Numbered from the stretch's first letter, positions 9,095 to 18,913 are shown. The stretch: 64,000 bases of DNA from Lentzea terrae (GCF_003265345.1 NZ_QFWW01000001.1:584427-648426), one strand, 5' to 3'. Numbers and translations: made by a program. The notes: a model not told the origin generated them from the sequence alone.

Positions 9095-9100
9095 TAATCT
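9095..9100 (+). promoter_or_regulatory. -10-like TAATCT placing transcription start at the GTG
   Basis: TAATCT is followed by six bases and then the GTG at 9107, the expected distance for a transcript that begins on the start codon. No Shine-Dalgarno sequence is present. No convincing -35 is seen. Confidence 0.4.
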
Positions 9101-9106
9101 CGTCGC

Positions 9107-9904
9107 GTGTCCTGTGCGAGTGCCACGCTGGTCGTGTGGACGTCGGGATGGCTGCACGGTCTGGCCGCCTCCGACGACGTCCTCGACGCCCTGCAAACGT
9201 GGGCCGAGCAGCACGAGGTGGTGGCCGACGACGACGGCACCGCCACGGCGCTCGACCTCCCCGGTCCCGACGAGGCCCCGGTGGGCCCCGCCCTGCTGCT
9301 GGCCGCCCTGCGCCGCGCGGGCGCGACCTCGGCGCGACTGGCGTTGCCCATACCCGGCGACGTGCGCGGCCTGGGCGGCAAGGGCCCGCTCTCGACCTGC
9401 GCGCTGCGGTCCGGCGAGGCGCTGGTGATCCCGTCCGTGCACATCGGGCTCGTGCCGAAGATCGTGGCCGACGGCGTGATGCGCTGGACGGTGTTCGACC
9501 TGCCGTCGTCCAACGGCCTGGAGCACATCCCGATCGGCGAGGCCGAGCACGGCCTGGGTGCCGCCCTGCGCGAGGCGACGGCCGCCCTGGCGTCCCTCGA
9601 CGTGGCCAAGCACCGCCCGAACGTGCGCAAGGAGATCGCCGACCTGGCCGCCGCGAACTCCGCCCTGCCCTGGCCGGACGCGATGCCCCCGCGCGCACTG
9701 CGCGTGCTGCAACGCGCGGCCGAGGTGGACGCGATCCTGTCGGTGGCCCGCTCGGACTCGCCAGGTGGCGCGATGTCGGCCTCAGCGATGTCCGCACGCA
9801 CCGATGCGCTGCGTCCGGTGTCGGAGGCGGTGCGCCGGGCGCGTTGTGCGGCGGTCGACGAGGCCGTGCGCGTGCTCGCGGACACGGGCGCGGGCCGCCA
9901 CTGA
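9107..9904 (+). CDS. Conserved actinobacterial hypothetical protein
   Basis: This is a 265-residue protein without signal peptide or membrane helix. The N-terminus (LVVWTSGWLHG) and the segment LALPIPGDVRGLGGKGP resemble actinobacterial proteins annotated only as hypothetical. I do not recognise catalytic motifs. The C-terminal third is helical and alanine/arginine-rich. It appears to be a single-gene, leaderless transcript. It converges on the ABC permease gene, with one base between the two stop codons. Confidence 0.7.
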   Translation: MSCASATLVVWTSGWLHGLAASDDVLDALQTWAEQHEVVADDDGTATALDLPGPDEAPVGPALLLAALRRAGATSARLALPIPGDVRGLGGKGPLSTCALRSGEALVIPSVHIGLVPKIVADGVMRWTVFDLPSSNGLEHIPIGEAEHGLGAALREATAALASLDVAKHRPNVRKEIADLAAANSALPWPDAMPPRALRVLQRAAEVDAILSVARSDSPGGAMSASAMSARTDALRPVSEAVRRARCAAVDEAVRVLADTGAGRH

Positions 9905-9905
9905 G

Positions 9906-10640
9906 TTACGGCGTGCGCCTCCTCAGCGTCACGGCACCCAGCACCAACGCGAGGAGTCCGCACGCCGCCACGATCGCGAGGTCGCGCACCAACTCGCCCG
10001 TGATGTCGCTCGACATCGTCACCGCAGTCAGCGCGTCGACCGCGTACGACAGCGGCATGACGTTCGACAGCCACTCCAACACGGACGTCATCTCGGAGCG
10101 CGGCGCGAAGAGACCGCACAACAACACCTGCGGCATGACGAACAACGGCATGAACTGCACGGCCTGGAACTCGGTGCGGGCGAAAGCGCTCGCGAACAGG
10201 CCGAGAGCCGTGCCGAGCAACGCGTCCAGGCCCGCGATGACCACGAGCAGCCACACCGAGCCGTCGATGGACAACCCGAGCCACGTCAGCGAGATGCCGA
10301 CCGCGACGAGGACCTGGACGAGAGCCACCAGGCCGAACGCCAGCGCGTAGCCGAACAGCAGGTCCAGCTTGGCGATCGGCATCGTCATCAGCCGTTCGAG
10401 CGTCGCCGTCGTGCGCTCGCGCAGGGTCGTGATCGACGTGACGATGAACATGATCGCGAACGGGAAGACCGCCAGCAGGGCCGGTGCGGCGCGGCTGAAG
10501 GCGGCTTCGGTGTTGAAGACGAAGCGCAGCAGGATCAGCAGCAGCGACGGCATGAGGATCATCAGCGCCACGGTGCGGCGGTCGTGGCGGAACTGGTTCA
10601 GGATGCGCGCGGTCGTCGCGAGCAGGATCGAGGGGTTCAC
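9906..10640 (-). CDS. ABC-2 type transporter permease
   Basis: The product is a 244-residue integral membrane protein with about six hydrophobic helices. The first is the LMILMPSLLLILLRFVF segment near residue 26. The sequence TLRERTTATLERLMTMPI is the amphipathic coupling-helix region typical of DrrB/NodJ-type ABC-2 permeases. With the ATPase encoded directly upstream it forms an exporter, whose substrate cannot be deduced. Its GTG start overlaps the ATPase stop (GTGA), so translation is coupled. Confidence 0.85.
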   Translation of the reverse strand: MNPSILLATTARILNQFRHDRRTVALMILMPSLLLILLRFVFNTEAAFSRAAPALLAVFPFAIMFIVTSITTLRERTTATLERLMTMPIAKLDLLFGYALAFGLVALVQVLVAVGISLTWLGLSIDGSVWLLVVIAGLDALLGTALGLFASAFARTEFQAVQFMPLFVMPQVLLCGLFAPRSEMTSVLEWLSNVMPLSYAVDALTAVTMSSDITGELVRDLAIVAACGLLALVLGAVTLRRRTP

Positions 10641-11359
10641 GCCGCCTCCTTCGCCCGGACCAGCGAGAGGAACGCCTGCTCCAGATCACGTGCGGAGGTG
10701 TCGGCCAGCAGCGCGTCGGGTGTGCCCTCAGCGAGTAGTTCGCCGTCGCGCATGAGCAGCAGCCGCTCGCAGCGTGCGGCCTCGTCCATGACGTGGCTGG
10801 ACACCAGCAACGTGACGCCGCGCGATGCCAACGAGCGGAACAGCGTCCACAGCTCGTCACGCAGCAACGGGTCGAGCCCGACCGTCGGCTCGTCGAGCAC
10901 CAACAGTTCAGGCTTGCCGAGCAACGCCACGGCCAGACTGGTCCGCGAGAGCTCGCCGCCGGACAACGACGACACGAGCTGCGACTCGTGCCCGCGCAGG
11001 CCGACCTCGTCGATCACGCGAGCGACGTCGGAGCGGGGCGCGCGCAGCACGGCGCAGAAGTAGCGGAGGTTCTCGGCGACGGTGAGGTCGGCGTAGACGG
11101 ACGGGCTCTGGGTGGCGTACCCGATCCGGTTGCGCAGCTCGGGACTCCCGGCCGGCGAGCCGAGCACCGTGACCGCGCCGGACTCGACGATCTGCACGCC
11201 CACGACCGAGCGCATCAGGGTCGTCTTGCCGCAGCCGGACGGGCCGAGCAGCCCGGTGACACTGCCCTGCGGGATCGCGCAGCTCACGTCCCGCAGGACC
11301 AGACGCTTGCCCCGGCGGACCCGGAGCCCGGTGACCTCAACGGCCGCGGAACTGGTCAT
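10637..11359 (-). CDS. ABC transporter ATP-binding protein
   Basis: The 240-residue product has Walker A GPSGCGKTT (about residues 40-48), Q-loop YATQS, signature LSGGELSR, Walker B LLVLDEPTVGLDP and the switch histidine in SSHVMDE. It powers the ABC-2 permease encoded next to it. The ATG at 11359 (MTSSAAVEVTGLRV) starts the normal first beta strand. The 28-residue extension to 11443 overlaps the end of hemH and is unlikely. Confidence 0.87.
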   Translation of the reverse strand: MTSSAAVEVTGLRVRRGKRLVLRDVSCAIPQGSVTGLLGPSGCGKTTLMRSVVGVQIVESGAVTVLGSPAGSPELRNRIGYATQSPSVYADLTVAENLRYFCAVLRAPRSDVARVIDEVGLRGHESQLVSSLSGGELSRTSLAVALLGKPELLVLDEPTVGLDPLLRDELWTLFRSLASRGVTLLVSSHVMDEAARCERLLLMRDGELLAEGTPDALLADTSARDLEQAFLSLVRAKEAA

Positions 11360-11394
11360 GAAGACCAATTCTTCGCCCGTTGAAAAGGGAAAAT

Positions 11395-12420
11395 CTAGGC
11401 CCGGGCCGACCTCTTGACCGGTTCGCAACACAACGGCGCACACGGCGCGCCGTTCACCGTGCAGCCAGCGACGACGAAGTCCGAGAGCTTCCGCGCCGGG
11501 ACGCCGTCAACATGCTCGGCGACCAGCTCGACGACGAGCTCGGCGAAGCGCGGGTCGGCGTTCGGGGTGGCGGCGCGGGCGAACTCCATGCCGAGCTCAG
11601 CGGCGCGGTCACGGGCCTCGGTGTCGAGGTCCCACACGACCTCGAGGTGGTCGGACACGAACCCGATCGGGCACACCACGACGCCGGTGACACCCTTGGC
11701 GTGCAGGGCGTCGATGTGGTCGACGATGTCCGGTTCGAGCCACGGGATCTGCGGCGGGCCGGACCGCGACTGCCACACCACGTCGTACTCGGTGATCCCC
11801 AGCTCCGCGGCGACCAGCCGGGACGCCTCGACGACCTGGCGCGAGTAGCGGTAGCCGCCCTCGGACGGCGGGCCGGCGGCCTTGTCGGCGGACACCGGCA
11901 CCGAGTGCGCGGTGAAGACGAGCCGGTACGCGCCGGACAAAGCGGCAGCCGCGGCACGCACGCCGTCCGCGAAAGCCGCGATGAACAGCGGGTGGTCGAA
12001 GAACTGACGGAGCTTCACCAGTTCGGGGCCGCCGGGAACGGCCTGCAGCGCCCGCACGATGTCCTCGTCGTACTGCCGGCACGCGGAGTAGCCGCCGTAC
12101 GCGCTCGTCGGGAACACCAGTGCGCGACGAACACCGTCCGCCTTCATCTGCGCGACGGTGTCCTCGACCATCGGGTGCCAGTTGCGGTTGCCGAAGTAGA
12201 TCGGCAGCTCGAAGCCACGAGCGCGCACCGCGTCCATGGCTTCGAGGTTCAGGCGGTTGATCGGCGACACGCCGCCGAAGTGCTGGTAGTGGGCCTCGAC
12301 CTCGTCCAGCCGCTCCGGCGGCACGCCACGTCCGCGAACCACGTTCTCCAGGAAGGGGCGGACGTCCTCAGGACCTTCTGGGCCGCCAAAAGACAGCCAC
12401 AGCAGCGCGTCGAAACTCAC
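11395..12420 (-). CDS. hemH: Ferrochelatase (coproporphyrin-type, actinobacterial)
   Basis: The product has 341 residues. The [11 protein letters not shown] start, [12 protein letters not shown] and FTAHSVP (catalytic histidine) are hallmark ferrochelatase motifs. The enzyme inserts Fe2+ into the porphyrin, and in actinobacteria the substrate is coproporphyrin III (CpfC). The C-terminus ([15 protein letters not shown]) carries clustered cysteines expected for the [2Fe-2S] cluster of actinobacterial ferrochelatases. It is the third gene of a fabG1-inhA-hemH run, 19 bases after inhA, matching the fabG1-inhA-hemZ order known from mycobacteria. Confidence 0.93.
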   Translation of the reverse strand: MSFDALLWLSFGGPEGPEDVRPFLENVVRGRGVPPERLDEVEAHYQHFGGVSPINRLNLEAMDAVRARGFELPIYFGNRNWHPMVEDTVAQMKADGVRRALVFPTSAYGGYSACRQYDEDIVRALQAVPGGPELVKLRQFFDHPLFIAAFADGVRAAAAALSGAYRLVFTAHSVPVSADKAAGPPSEGGYRYSRQVVEASRLVAAELGITEYDVVWQSRSGPPQIPWLEPDIVDHIDALHAKGVTGVVVCPIGFVSDHLEVVWDLDTEARDRAAELGMEFARAATPNADPRFAELVVELVAEHVDGVPARKLSDFVVAGCTVNGAPCAPLCCEPVKRSARA

Positions 12421-12439
12421 CGCCCCATCAAATCACGAC

Positions 12440-13207
12440 CTAGAGACCGAGGAAGTGCACGCCTCCGTCAACGAACACCATCGAGCCCGTGGTAGCCGGG
12501 AACCAGTCGGACAACAGGCCGCAAACCGACTTCGCGACCGGCGTCGGGTCGTCGACGTCCCACGACAGCGGAGCCTTCTCGCCCCACATCTTCTCGAGCT
12601 CCGAGAAGCCAGGAATCGACTTCGCGGCCATCGTGCGGACCGGGCCGGCCGAGATGAGGTTCACGCGGATGCCGTCCGGGCCGAGGTCGCGCGCCATGTA
12701 GCGGTTGATCGACTCGAACGCCGCCTTCGCCGCGCCCATCCAGTTGTAGGCGGGCCACGCCTGGCGGGCGTCGAAGTCGAGGCCGACGACCGACGAGCCG
12801 TGCGACAGCAACGGGCGCACAGCCTGAACCAAAGCCTTGTACGAGTACGCCGAGACGTGCATCGCGACCGAGACGTCCTCCCACGGCGCGTCCATGAACG
12901 GCGCGCCGAGGCAGCTCTGCGGGGCGAAGCCAATGGCGTGCACGACACCGTCGAGTCCGTCGACGTGCTCACGGACGCGGTCGGCCAGCGTGTCCAGGTG
13001 CTCCTGGTTCTGCACGTCGAGCTCGACCACGGGCGCGGGCTTGGGCAGGCGCTGGGCGATGCGCTGCACGAGGCTCATCCGGCCGAACCCGGTCAGCACG
13101 ACCTCGGCGCCCTGCTCCTGGGCGACGCGTGCGACGTGGAAGGCGATCGACGCGTCGGTGATCACACCGGTGATCAGCAGTCGCTTGCCTTCGAGCAGTC
13201 CGGTCAC
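12440..13207 (-). CDS. inhA: Enoyl-[acyl-carrier-protein] reductase (NADH), InhA type
   Basis: This 255-residue SDR-fold enzyme reduces enoyl-ACP in FAS II chain elongation. It shows the InhA nucleotide-binding sequence (ITGVITDASIAFHVA), the HAIGFAP stretch, and the catalytic YNWMGAAK motif with tyrosine and lysine spaced as in mycobacterial InhA. ISAGPVRTMAAKSI covers the substrate-loop region. The GTG at 13207 was chosen because it gives the family start VTGLLEGKRLLITG; the longer frame runs into fabG1. It is the target type of isoniazid in mycobacteria. Confidence 0.93.
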   Translation of the reverse strand: MTGLLEGKRLLITGVITDASIAFHVARVAQEQGAEVVLTGFGRMSLVQRIAQRLPKPAPVVELDVQNQEHLDTLADRVREHVDGLDGVVHAIGFAPQSCLGAPFMDAPWEDVSVAMHVSAYSYKALVQAVRPLLSHGSSVVGLDFDARQAWPAYNWMGAAKAAFESINRYMARDLGPDGIRVNLISAGPVRTMAAKSIPGFSELEKMWGEKAPLSWDVDDPTPVAKSVCGLLSDWFPATTGSMVFVDGGVHFLGL

Positions 13208-13241
13208 TTGATCCAACCCTTTCGCAGTAGCAAGAGAAACT

Positions 13242-13985
<744 letters not shown>

Positions 13986-14024
13986 CTATCGGCTACCGGC
14001 AGGTAGACCTGTATCGGCGGAGCC

Positions 14025-16637
14025 ATGTCACATCCAGCCAGGCATGATCGGGTGATGCGGGCGTTTCTCGATCAACTCCGCCGCCACGTGGACGGCGACG
14101 TCCTCGGCGACGCGGCGAGCAGGGCGCTGTACTCGGCGGACGCGTCGAACTACCGGCACGTGCCACGAGTGATCATCCGCCCGAGGACCCCCGACGCGGT
14201 AGTGGCCGCTGTGGCACTGGCCGCCGAGCACCGCGTGCCGATCACCAGCCGCGGCGCGGGGACGTCCATCGCGGGCAACGCCTGCGGCACCGGTTTGGTG
14301 ATCGACTTCAGCCGGTACCTCGACGCGATCGAGATCTCCGGAGACCGCGCGCTCGTCCAGCCGGGCGCGGTGCTCGACAAGATCAACACCCGAGCGGGTG
14401 ACCACCTCTTCGGGCCGGACCCGTCCACGCACTCCCGTTGCACCATCGGCGGGATGATCGGCAACAACGCGTGCGGCGCGCACTCGGTGAAGTGGGGCAA
14501 GACCAGCGAGAACGTCACGAACCTGCGCGTGCTGACCGTCGACGGCCGCACGTTCGACACGACGAACCCGCCCACGTTCGACCTGCCGCAGTTCGACCCG
14601 GCGTGGTTTCCGCAGCTCAGCCGCCGGGTCAGCGGGTACGCGCTGGACGCCCCGACGCTGACCCAGCAGCTCGTCGGCACCGAGGGCACGTGCGTGGTCG
14701 TGCTCGGCGCCGAGCTGAAGCTGGTCAGGCGCCCGGAACGCCGGATCCTCGTCGTGCTCGGCTTCGCCGACACCTACGACGCCGCCGACCAGGTCACCCA
14801 GATCGAGGACGCGCTGGCCGTCGAGGGCATCGACGAGGCGCTGGTCCGCAGCGTCCACACCCGCCCTGACCTGCCGGAAGGCCGCAGCTGGCTGTTCGTG
14901 GAGGTCGAGGACCACCCCGAGCGCATCGCGAAGATCACCAAGAACTCGATGGTCATCCACGACCCGGCGCACCAGCGGGCGCTGTGGCGGATCCGCGAGG
15001 ACGGCGCCGGGCTCGCCACGCGGATGCCCGACGGCGGCGAGGCGTGGTCGGGCTGGGAGGACGCGGCCGTGCCACCCGAACGCCTCGGCACCTACCTGCG
15101 CGAGTTCGACGCACTGCTCGCCAAGCACGGACGGCGTGGCATCACCTACGGCCACTACGGCGAGGGCTGCCTGCACGTCCGCATCGACTTCAACCTCGCC
15201 CAGGGCTACCGCGAGTTCCTGGAGGACGCCGCCGACCTGGTCGTGAGCCACGGCGGCAGCCTGTCCGGCGAGCACGGGGACGGCCAGGCGCGGTCCGAGC
15301 TGCTCCGCCGGATGTACCCGCCCGCGGCGATCAAGGCGTTCGAGGAGTTCAAACACGCCTTCGACCCCGGCAACCTGCTCAACCCCGGCCGGATCGTGCA
15401 GCCGCGCAAGCTCGACGACGACCTGCGGATTCTCGTTGCGCCACCGCGAATTCCAACGCGGGCGGAGTTCGCGAGCGACACCCGGCGGTGCGTCGGCGTC
15501 GGTAAATGCCTGAACACCAAGGGCGGCGTGATGTGCCCGAGCTACCGCGTGACCAAAGAAGAAAAGCACTCCACGCGCGGCCGCGCCCACCTGCTGTTCG
15601 AGATGCTCGCCGGTGACGTGATCAAGGACGGCTGGCGCTCTGCCGAAGTCGCCGAGGCGTTGGACCTCTGCCTGGGTTGCAAGGGGTGCAAGCGCGACTG
15701 CCCGGTCGACGTCGACATGGCGAGCTACAAGGCGGAGTTCCTGCACGAGCACTACAAAGGGCGCGTGCGGCCGCGTTCGCACTACGCGATGGGCTGGCTG
15801 CCGACGTGGCTCAAGTACGGGCTCGTCAACAGGTTCACGGCGAAGCTCGGCCGGTTCGCGGGAATCACGCCGGAACGTTCGTTGCCCGTCCCGACCACTC
15901 CTCTGGTCCGCCAGCTGCACCCGCTCGGCAAGGGCGACCCGGTGCTGCTGTTCCCCGACACGTTCACGAACTTCTTCGAGCCGGGCATCGGCATCGACGC
16001 GGCCAACGTGCTGGCGCACCTGGGAAACCGCGTCGAGATCCCGTCCGCGAACGTCTGCTGTGGACTGACGTGGCACTCGACCGGCCAGCTCACCAAGGCC
16101 CGCCGGGTCGTCGAACGGACCGCGCGGGCGCTGCTGCCGTGGACCGGCAAAGGTGTGCCGGTGATCGGGCTGGAACCGAGCTGCACGGCGTTCCTGAAGA
16201 CCGAAGCGCCCAAGCTCTCGCCGGAACCCGCCGTGAGGGCGCTGGCCGACGCCACCCGGACGTTCGCCGAGCACGTCGCGCCGAAGCTGCCCGCGGTCGA
16301 GGGCGCGCGCGAAGCCGTCGTGCAGACCCATTGCCACCAGTACGCGGAGCTGGGCTTCGACCCCGACCGTGCGGCGATGGCCAAGGCGGGCATCACGCCG
16401 AAGGTCGTCGAGGGCTGCTGCGGGCTGGCCGGCAACTTCGGCTTCGAGCAGGGGCATTACGACGTGTCGATCGCGTGCGCCGAGCAGGACCTGCTGCCCG
16501 CCCTACGGGCCAACGAGAACGCGCTGGTCATCGCGGACGGCTTCAGCTGCCGCACGCAGATCCGCCACACCTCCGAGCGGCAGCCGGTCCACCTGGCCAC
16601 CGCGCTCGCGGCCCGGCTCGGTGTGATTTACCGCTGA
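14025..16637 (+). CDS. FAD-binding and Fe-S oxidoreductase (D-lactate/D-2-hydroxyacid dehydrogenase-like)
   Basis: This 870-residue fusion starts with an FAD_binding_4 domain (RGAGTSIAGNACG at about 77-89; GGMIGNNACGAHS), then the FAD-oxidase C-terminal domain (GHYGEGCLHVRIDF, SGEHGDGQARSELL). A GlpC-like ferredoxin region carries two cysteine clusters (CVGVGKCLNTKGGVMCPSY, CLGCKGCKRDCPVD). Two CCG domains close the protein (NVCCGLTWHS, GCCGLAGNFGFE). Such proteins oxidise D-2-hydroxyacids and feed electrons to the respiratory chain at the membrane. The start is uncertain: ATG 14025, or ATG 14055 giving MRAFLDQLRRHV. It stands alone between fabG1 and the small secreted proteins. Confidence 0.88.
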   Translation: MSHPARHDRVMRAFLDQLRRHVDGDVLGDAASRALYSADASNYRHVPRVIIRPRTPDAVVAAVALAAEHRVPITSRGAGTSIAGNACGTGLVIDFSRYLDAIEISGDRALVQPGAVLDKINTRAGDHLFGPDPSTHSRCTIGGMIGNNACGAHSVKWGKTSENVTNLRVLTVDGRTFDTTNPPTFDLPQFDPAWFPQLSRRVSGYALDAPTLTQQLVGTEGTCVVVLGAELKLVRRPERRILVVLGFADTYDAADQVTQIEDALAVEGIDEALVRSVHTRPDLPEGRSWLFVEVEDHPERIAKITKNSMVIHDPAHQRALWRIREDGAGLATRMPDGGEAWSGWEDAAVPPERLGTYLREFDALLAKHGRRGITYGHYGEGCLHVRIDFNLAQGYREFLEDAADLVVSHGGSLSGEHGDGQARSELLRRMYPPAAIKAFEEFKHAFDPGNLLNPGRIVQPRKLDDDLRILVAPPRIPTRAEFASDTRRCVGVGKCLNTKGGVMCPSYRVTKEEKHSTRGRAHLLFEMLAGDVIKDGWRSAEVAEALDLCLGCKGCKRDCPVDVDMASYKAEFLHEHYKGRVRPRSHYAMGWLPTWLKYGLVNRFTAKLGRFAGITPERSLPVPTTPLVRQLHPLGKGDPVLLFPDTFTNFFEPGIGIDAANVLAHLGNRVEIPSANVCCGLTWHSTGQLTKARRVVERTARALLPWTGKGVPVIGLEPSCTAFLKTEAPKLSPEPAVRALADATRTFAEHVAPKLPAVEGAREAVVQTHCHQYAELGFDPDRAAMAKAGITPKVVEGCCGLAGNFGFEQGHYDVSIACAEQDLLPALRANENALVIADGFSCRTQIRHTSERQPVHLATALAARLGVIYR

Positions 16638-16665
16638 CTAACCGGTCCCGTCCAGTCTCGTAGAC

Positions 16666-17145
16666 ATGCAGAAGATTGGTGCCGTCGTGTCGAGTCGACA
16701 CGCTTCTCGTCGACTCGACACGACCCCTCAGGTATGGATCGCTACAGCACTGGCGGCAGCGGCGATCGCGGTGACATTCACGGGGACGGCGCAGGCGGAG
16801 TCGAACCCGCACTGCTCCAGCGTCACGCAGATCGGCGCCACGAAGCACATCAAGGCCGGCAGCGCCACCGTCGCCTCGGTCAAGCAGTTCAAGGGCTGCG
16901 GCAAGAACTGGGCCTACACCTACGTGTGGGACTCGTGGGTGGCGAGCCACGGCAAGAAGTTCCGCGCCGCCGCCGGCATCACGACGCGCAACAGCGAGCA
17001 GCCGCTGGGCTACAGCGGGCCCGGCGAGGGTGGTCAGGAAGCGTGGTCGAACGGCTCCAGCACCCTGAGCCTCTGCACCAGGGCGTACGGCTCCGTGATC
17101 TCGGCGTCCTACTCCTACTCCGGCCAGACCGAGGAGCGCTGCTGA
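16666..17145 (+). CDS. Secreted four-cysteine protein, copy 1, with palindrome-encoded N-terminal insert
   Basis: This 159-residue protein has a secretion signal (hydrophobic ALAAAAIAVTFTGTAQA) followed by a ~115-residue mature domain. The mature part has four cysteines, the last being the C-terminal residue, probably two disulfides. It aligns along its length with the next protein, sharing VASVKQFKGCGKNW and YVWDSW. Compared with that copy, about 20 extra codons sit after MQKIGAVV, and they are the perfect inverted repeat at 16684-16724. The signal peptide is thus lengthened at its n-region but still has a hydrophobic core and AQA cleavage site. The family is not recognised; a loose similarity to DUF2690-type extracellular domains is possible. 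Confidence 0.7.
   Translation: MQKIGAVVSSRHASRRLDTTPQVWIATALAAAAIAVTFTGTAQAESNPHCSSVTQIGATKHIKAGSATVASVKQFKGCGKNWAYTYVWDSWVASHGKKFRAAAGITTRNSEQPLGYSGPGEGGQEAWSNGSSTLSLCTRAYGSVISASYSYSGQTEERC
16684..16724. repeat. Perfect 16-bp inverted repeat inside a coding region
   Basis: The left arm GTCGTGTCGAGTCGAC (16684-16699) and right arm GTCGACTCGACACGAC (16709-16724) are exact reverse complements around a 9-base loop. It lies in frame inside the signal-peptide codons of the first four-cysteine protein and is absent from the sister gene. There is no T tract after it, so it is not a classical terminator. It could be a palindromic insertion, or an mRNA hairpin or protein-binding site near the start codon. 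Confidence 0.8.
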
Positions 17146-17146
17146 C

Positions 17147-17548
17147 ATGAAGAAGCTGAGCGCCGTCGTACTCGCGGCCGCCGCGATCGGGATGACCTTC
17201 ACCGGTGCGGCTCAGGCTGAGACGAACCCGAAGTGCCCGAGCGGTGTCACCCAGATCGGCTCCACCAAGGTCCTCAAGAGCGGCAGCGCGAACGTCGCCT
17301 CGATCAAGCAGTTCAAGGGCTGCGGCAAGAACTGGGGCTACATCTACGTCTGGGACTCGTGGAAGTCCGGTCACCCCGACTTCACCGCGTCCGTCGCGAT
17401 CACCACGGGCGACGGCGACATCGACATCAACAACGGTCGGCGCGGTCAGCAGGAGGTGTGGTCGGACGGCGCGAACACGCTGCGGTTCTGCACCATGGCG
17501 CACGGCATCGTCGACCGGATGCAGGGCTTCACCAACGAGGTGTGCTGA
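17147..17548 (+). CDS. Secreted four-cysteine protein, copy 2
   Basis: This 133-residue protein has a compact signal peptide (MKKLSAVVLAAAAIGMTFTG, cleavage after AQA). The mature part has four cysteines at positions equivalent to copy 1 (NPKC, KGCGKN, RFCTMA, and a terminal C). It starts one base after the stop of copy 1, so the two are co-transcribed. The mature domain is small, glycine/serine-rich and acidic near DGDIDIN. No enzyme motif is visible, so a secreted structural, binding or inhibitor role is possible. The pair ends at a strong hairpin terminator. Confidence 0.75.
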   Translation: MKKLSAVVLAAAAIGMTFTGAAQAETNPKCPSGVTQIGSTKVLKSGSANVASIKQFKGCGKNWGYIYVWDSWKSGHPDFTASVAITTGDGDIDINNGRRGQQEVWSDGANTLRFCTMAHGIVDRMQGFTNEVC

Positions 17549-17558
17549 CGTGAGGGAG

Positions 17559-17604
17559 GCGGAGGGCGACCGCCGCATGGCCGCCCTCCGCATGGCCCCT
17601 TTTT
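17559..17604 (+). terminator. Terminator shared by convergent genes
   Basis: GCGGAGGGCG (17559-17568) pairs perfectly with CGCCCTCCGC (17582-17591), followed by a T run at 17600-17604. It lies between the four-cysteine pair and the convergent MFS gene. Confidence 0.8.
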
Positions 17605-17614
17605 GGGTGGCCTT

Positions 17615-18913
17615 CTAGTCCTTGTCCAGCACCGAGTCCTTCGAGGTCTCGCGCATGAACCCGTACACCAGCAACGAGATCAGCACGCACCCGGCGACGT
17701 AGTAGAAGAACACCGACTCCATCCCGGCCTGCTTGAACCACAGCGCCACGTACTCGGCCGTACCGCCGAAGATCGCGACGGTCAGCGCGTACGGCAGCCC
17801 CACGCCGAGCGCCCGGATGTTCGTCGGGAACAGCTCCGCCTTCACGATCGCGTTGATCGACGTGTAGCCGGTGACGATCACCAGGCCGCCCAGCATGAGC
17901 AGGAAAGCCGGGAACGCCTCGGACGTGCGAGCCAGCGTCGACAGCAGCGGCACCGTCGCGAGCGTGCCCAGCACACCGAACCCGAGCAGCAGCGGACGGC
18001 GGCCGATCCGGTCGGACAGCGCGCCGGCGATCGGCTGCAGCACCACGAACACCAGCAGCGCGGCGAAGTTGATCCAGCTGACGGTGGCGGCGTCGATCTT
18101 GCTGGTGTTCACCATGAACTTCTGCAGGTAGGTCGTGTACGTGTAGAACGCGACCGTGCCACCCAACGTCAGACCGACGACGAGCAGGCATTCCTTGGGG
18201 TGCTTCAACAACGCCTTGAAGGTGCCCTTTTCGGGGTTTTCCTTCTGCTTCTCGAAGTTCTCCGACTCGTCCATGCCGCGGCGCAGCCACATCACGACGA
18301 TCGCACCGGTCGCGCCGATGACGAACGCGATCCGCCAGCCCCACTCCATCATCTCGGACTTGGCGAGGAACTGCTGCAGCACGATCTGCACGCCCAGCGC
18401 CACCAGCTGACCGGCGGTCAGCGTCACGTACTGGAAGCTGGAGTAGAACCCGCGGCGCGCGGGTGAGGCCACTTCGGACAGATAGGTCGCCGAGGTCGCG
18501 TACTCACCGCCGACCGACAGCCCCTGCAGCAACCGCGCCAGCACCAGCAGAACCGGCGCGGCCACCCCGATCGTCGCGTACGACGGGGTCAGCGCGATGA
18601 TCAGCGAACCCAGCGCCATCAACGTGACGGAGAGCGTGAGTGCGGCGCGGCGTCCGTGCCGGTCGGCGTACCGGCCGAGCAGCCAGCCACCCAGCGGGCG
18701 CATGAGGAAGCCGACCGCGAACACCGCAGCGGTGTTGAGCAGCTGCGCGGTCTGGTCGCCCTTGGGGAAGAACGCGGCCGCGAAGTAGATGCTGAACGCG
18801 GTGTAGGCGTACCAGTCGTACCACTCGATCAGGTTGCCGACTGACCCGCGCAGCACGTTCGCCACCACTCGGCGTTCGGTGCTCTTGCCCTGAACCACTG
18901 TCATGGCCGACAC
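17615..18913 (-). CDS. MFS metabolite:H+ symporter (KgtP/ProP family)
   Basis: The product has up to 432 residues and twelve predicted membrane helices. It shows the metabolite:proton symporter signatures GNLIEWYDWYAYTAFSIYFA, RPLGGWLLGRYADRHGRR (cytoplasmic loop 2-3) and LLQGLSVGGEYATSATYLSE. Family members import alpha-ketoglutarate, citrate, shikimate or osmolytes with protons. The substrate here is probably a carboxylate, by context with the divergent two-component system. The start is either GTG 18913 or ATG 18904 (MTVVQGKSTERRV). The divergent response-regulator gene begins about 107 bases away, as expected for a regulated transporter. Confidence 0.87.
   Translation of the reverse strand: MSAMTVVQGKSTERRVVANVLRGSVGNLIEWYDWYAYTAFSIYFAAAFFPKGDQTAQLLNTAAVFAVGFLMRPLGGWLLGRYADRHGRRAALTLSVTLMALGSLIIALTPSYATIGVAAPVLLVLARLLQGLSVGGEYATSATYLSEVASPARRGFYSSFQYVTLTAGQLVALGVQIVLQQFLAKSEMMEWGWRIAFVIGATGAIVVMWLRRGMDESENFEKQKENPEKGTFKALLKHPKECLLVVGLTLGGTVAFYTYTTYLQKFMVNTSKIDAATVSWINFAALLVFVVLQPIAGALSDRIGRRPLLLGFGVLGTLATVPLLSTLARTSEAFPAFLLMLGGLVIVTGYTSINAIVKAELFPTNIRALGVGLPYALTVAIFGGTAEYVALWFKQAGMESVFFYYVAGCVLISLLVYGFMRETSKDSVLDKD

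Noticed and set aside
14028-16457. An 809-codon minus-strand frame opposite the flavoprotein
   Set aside because: Shadow of a gene with clear FAD and Fe-S motifs on the plus strand; no ribosome-binding site or family resemblance.
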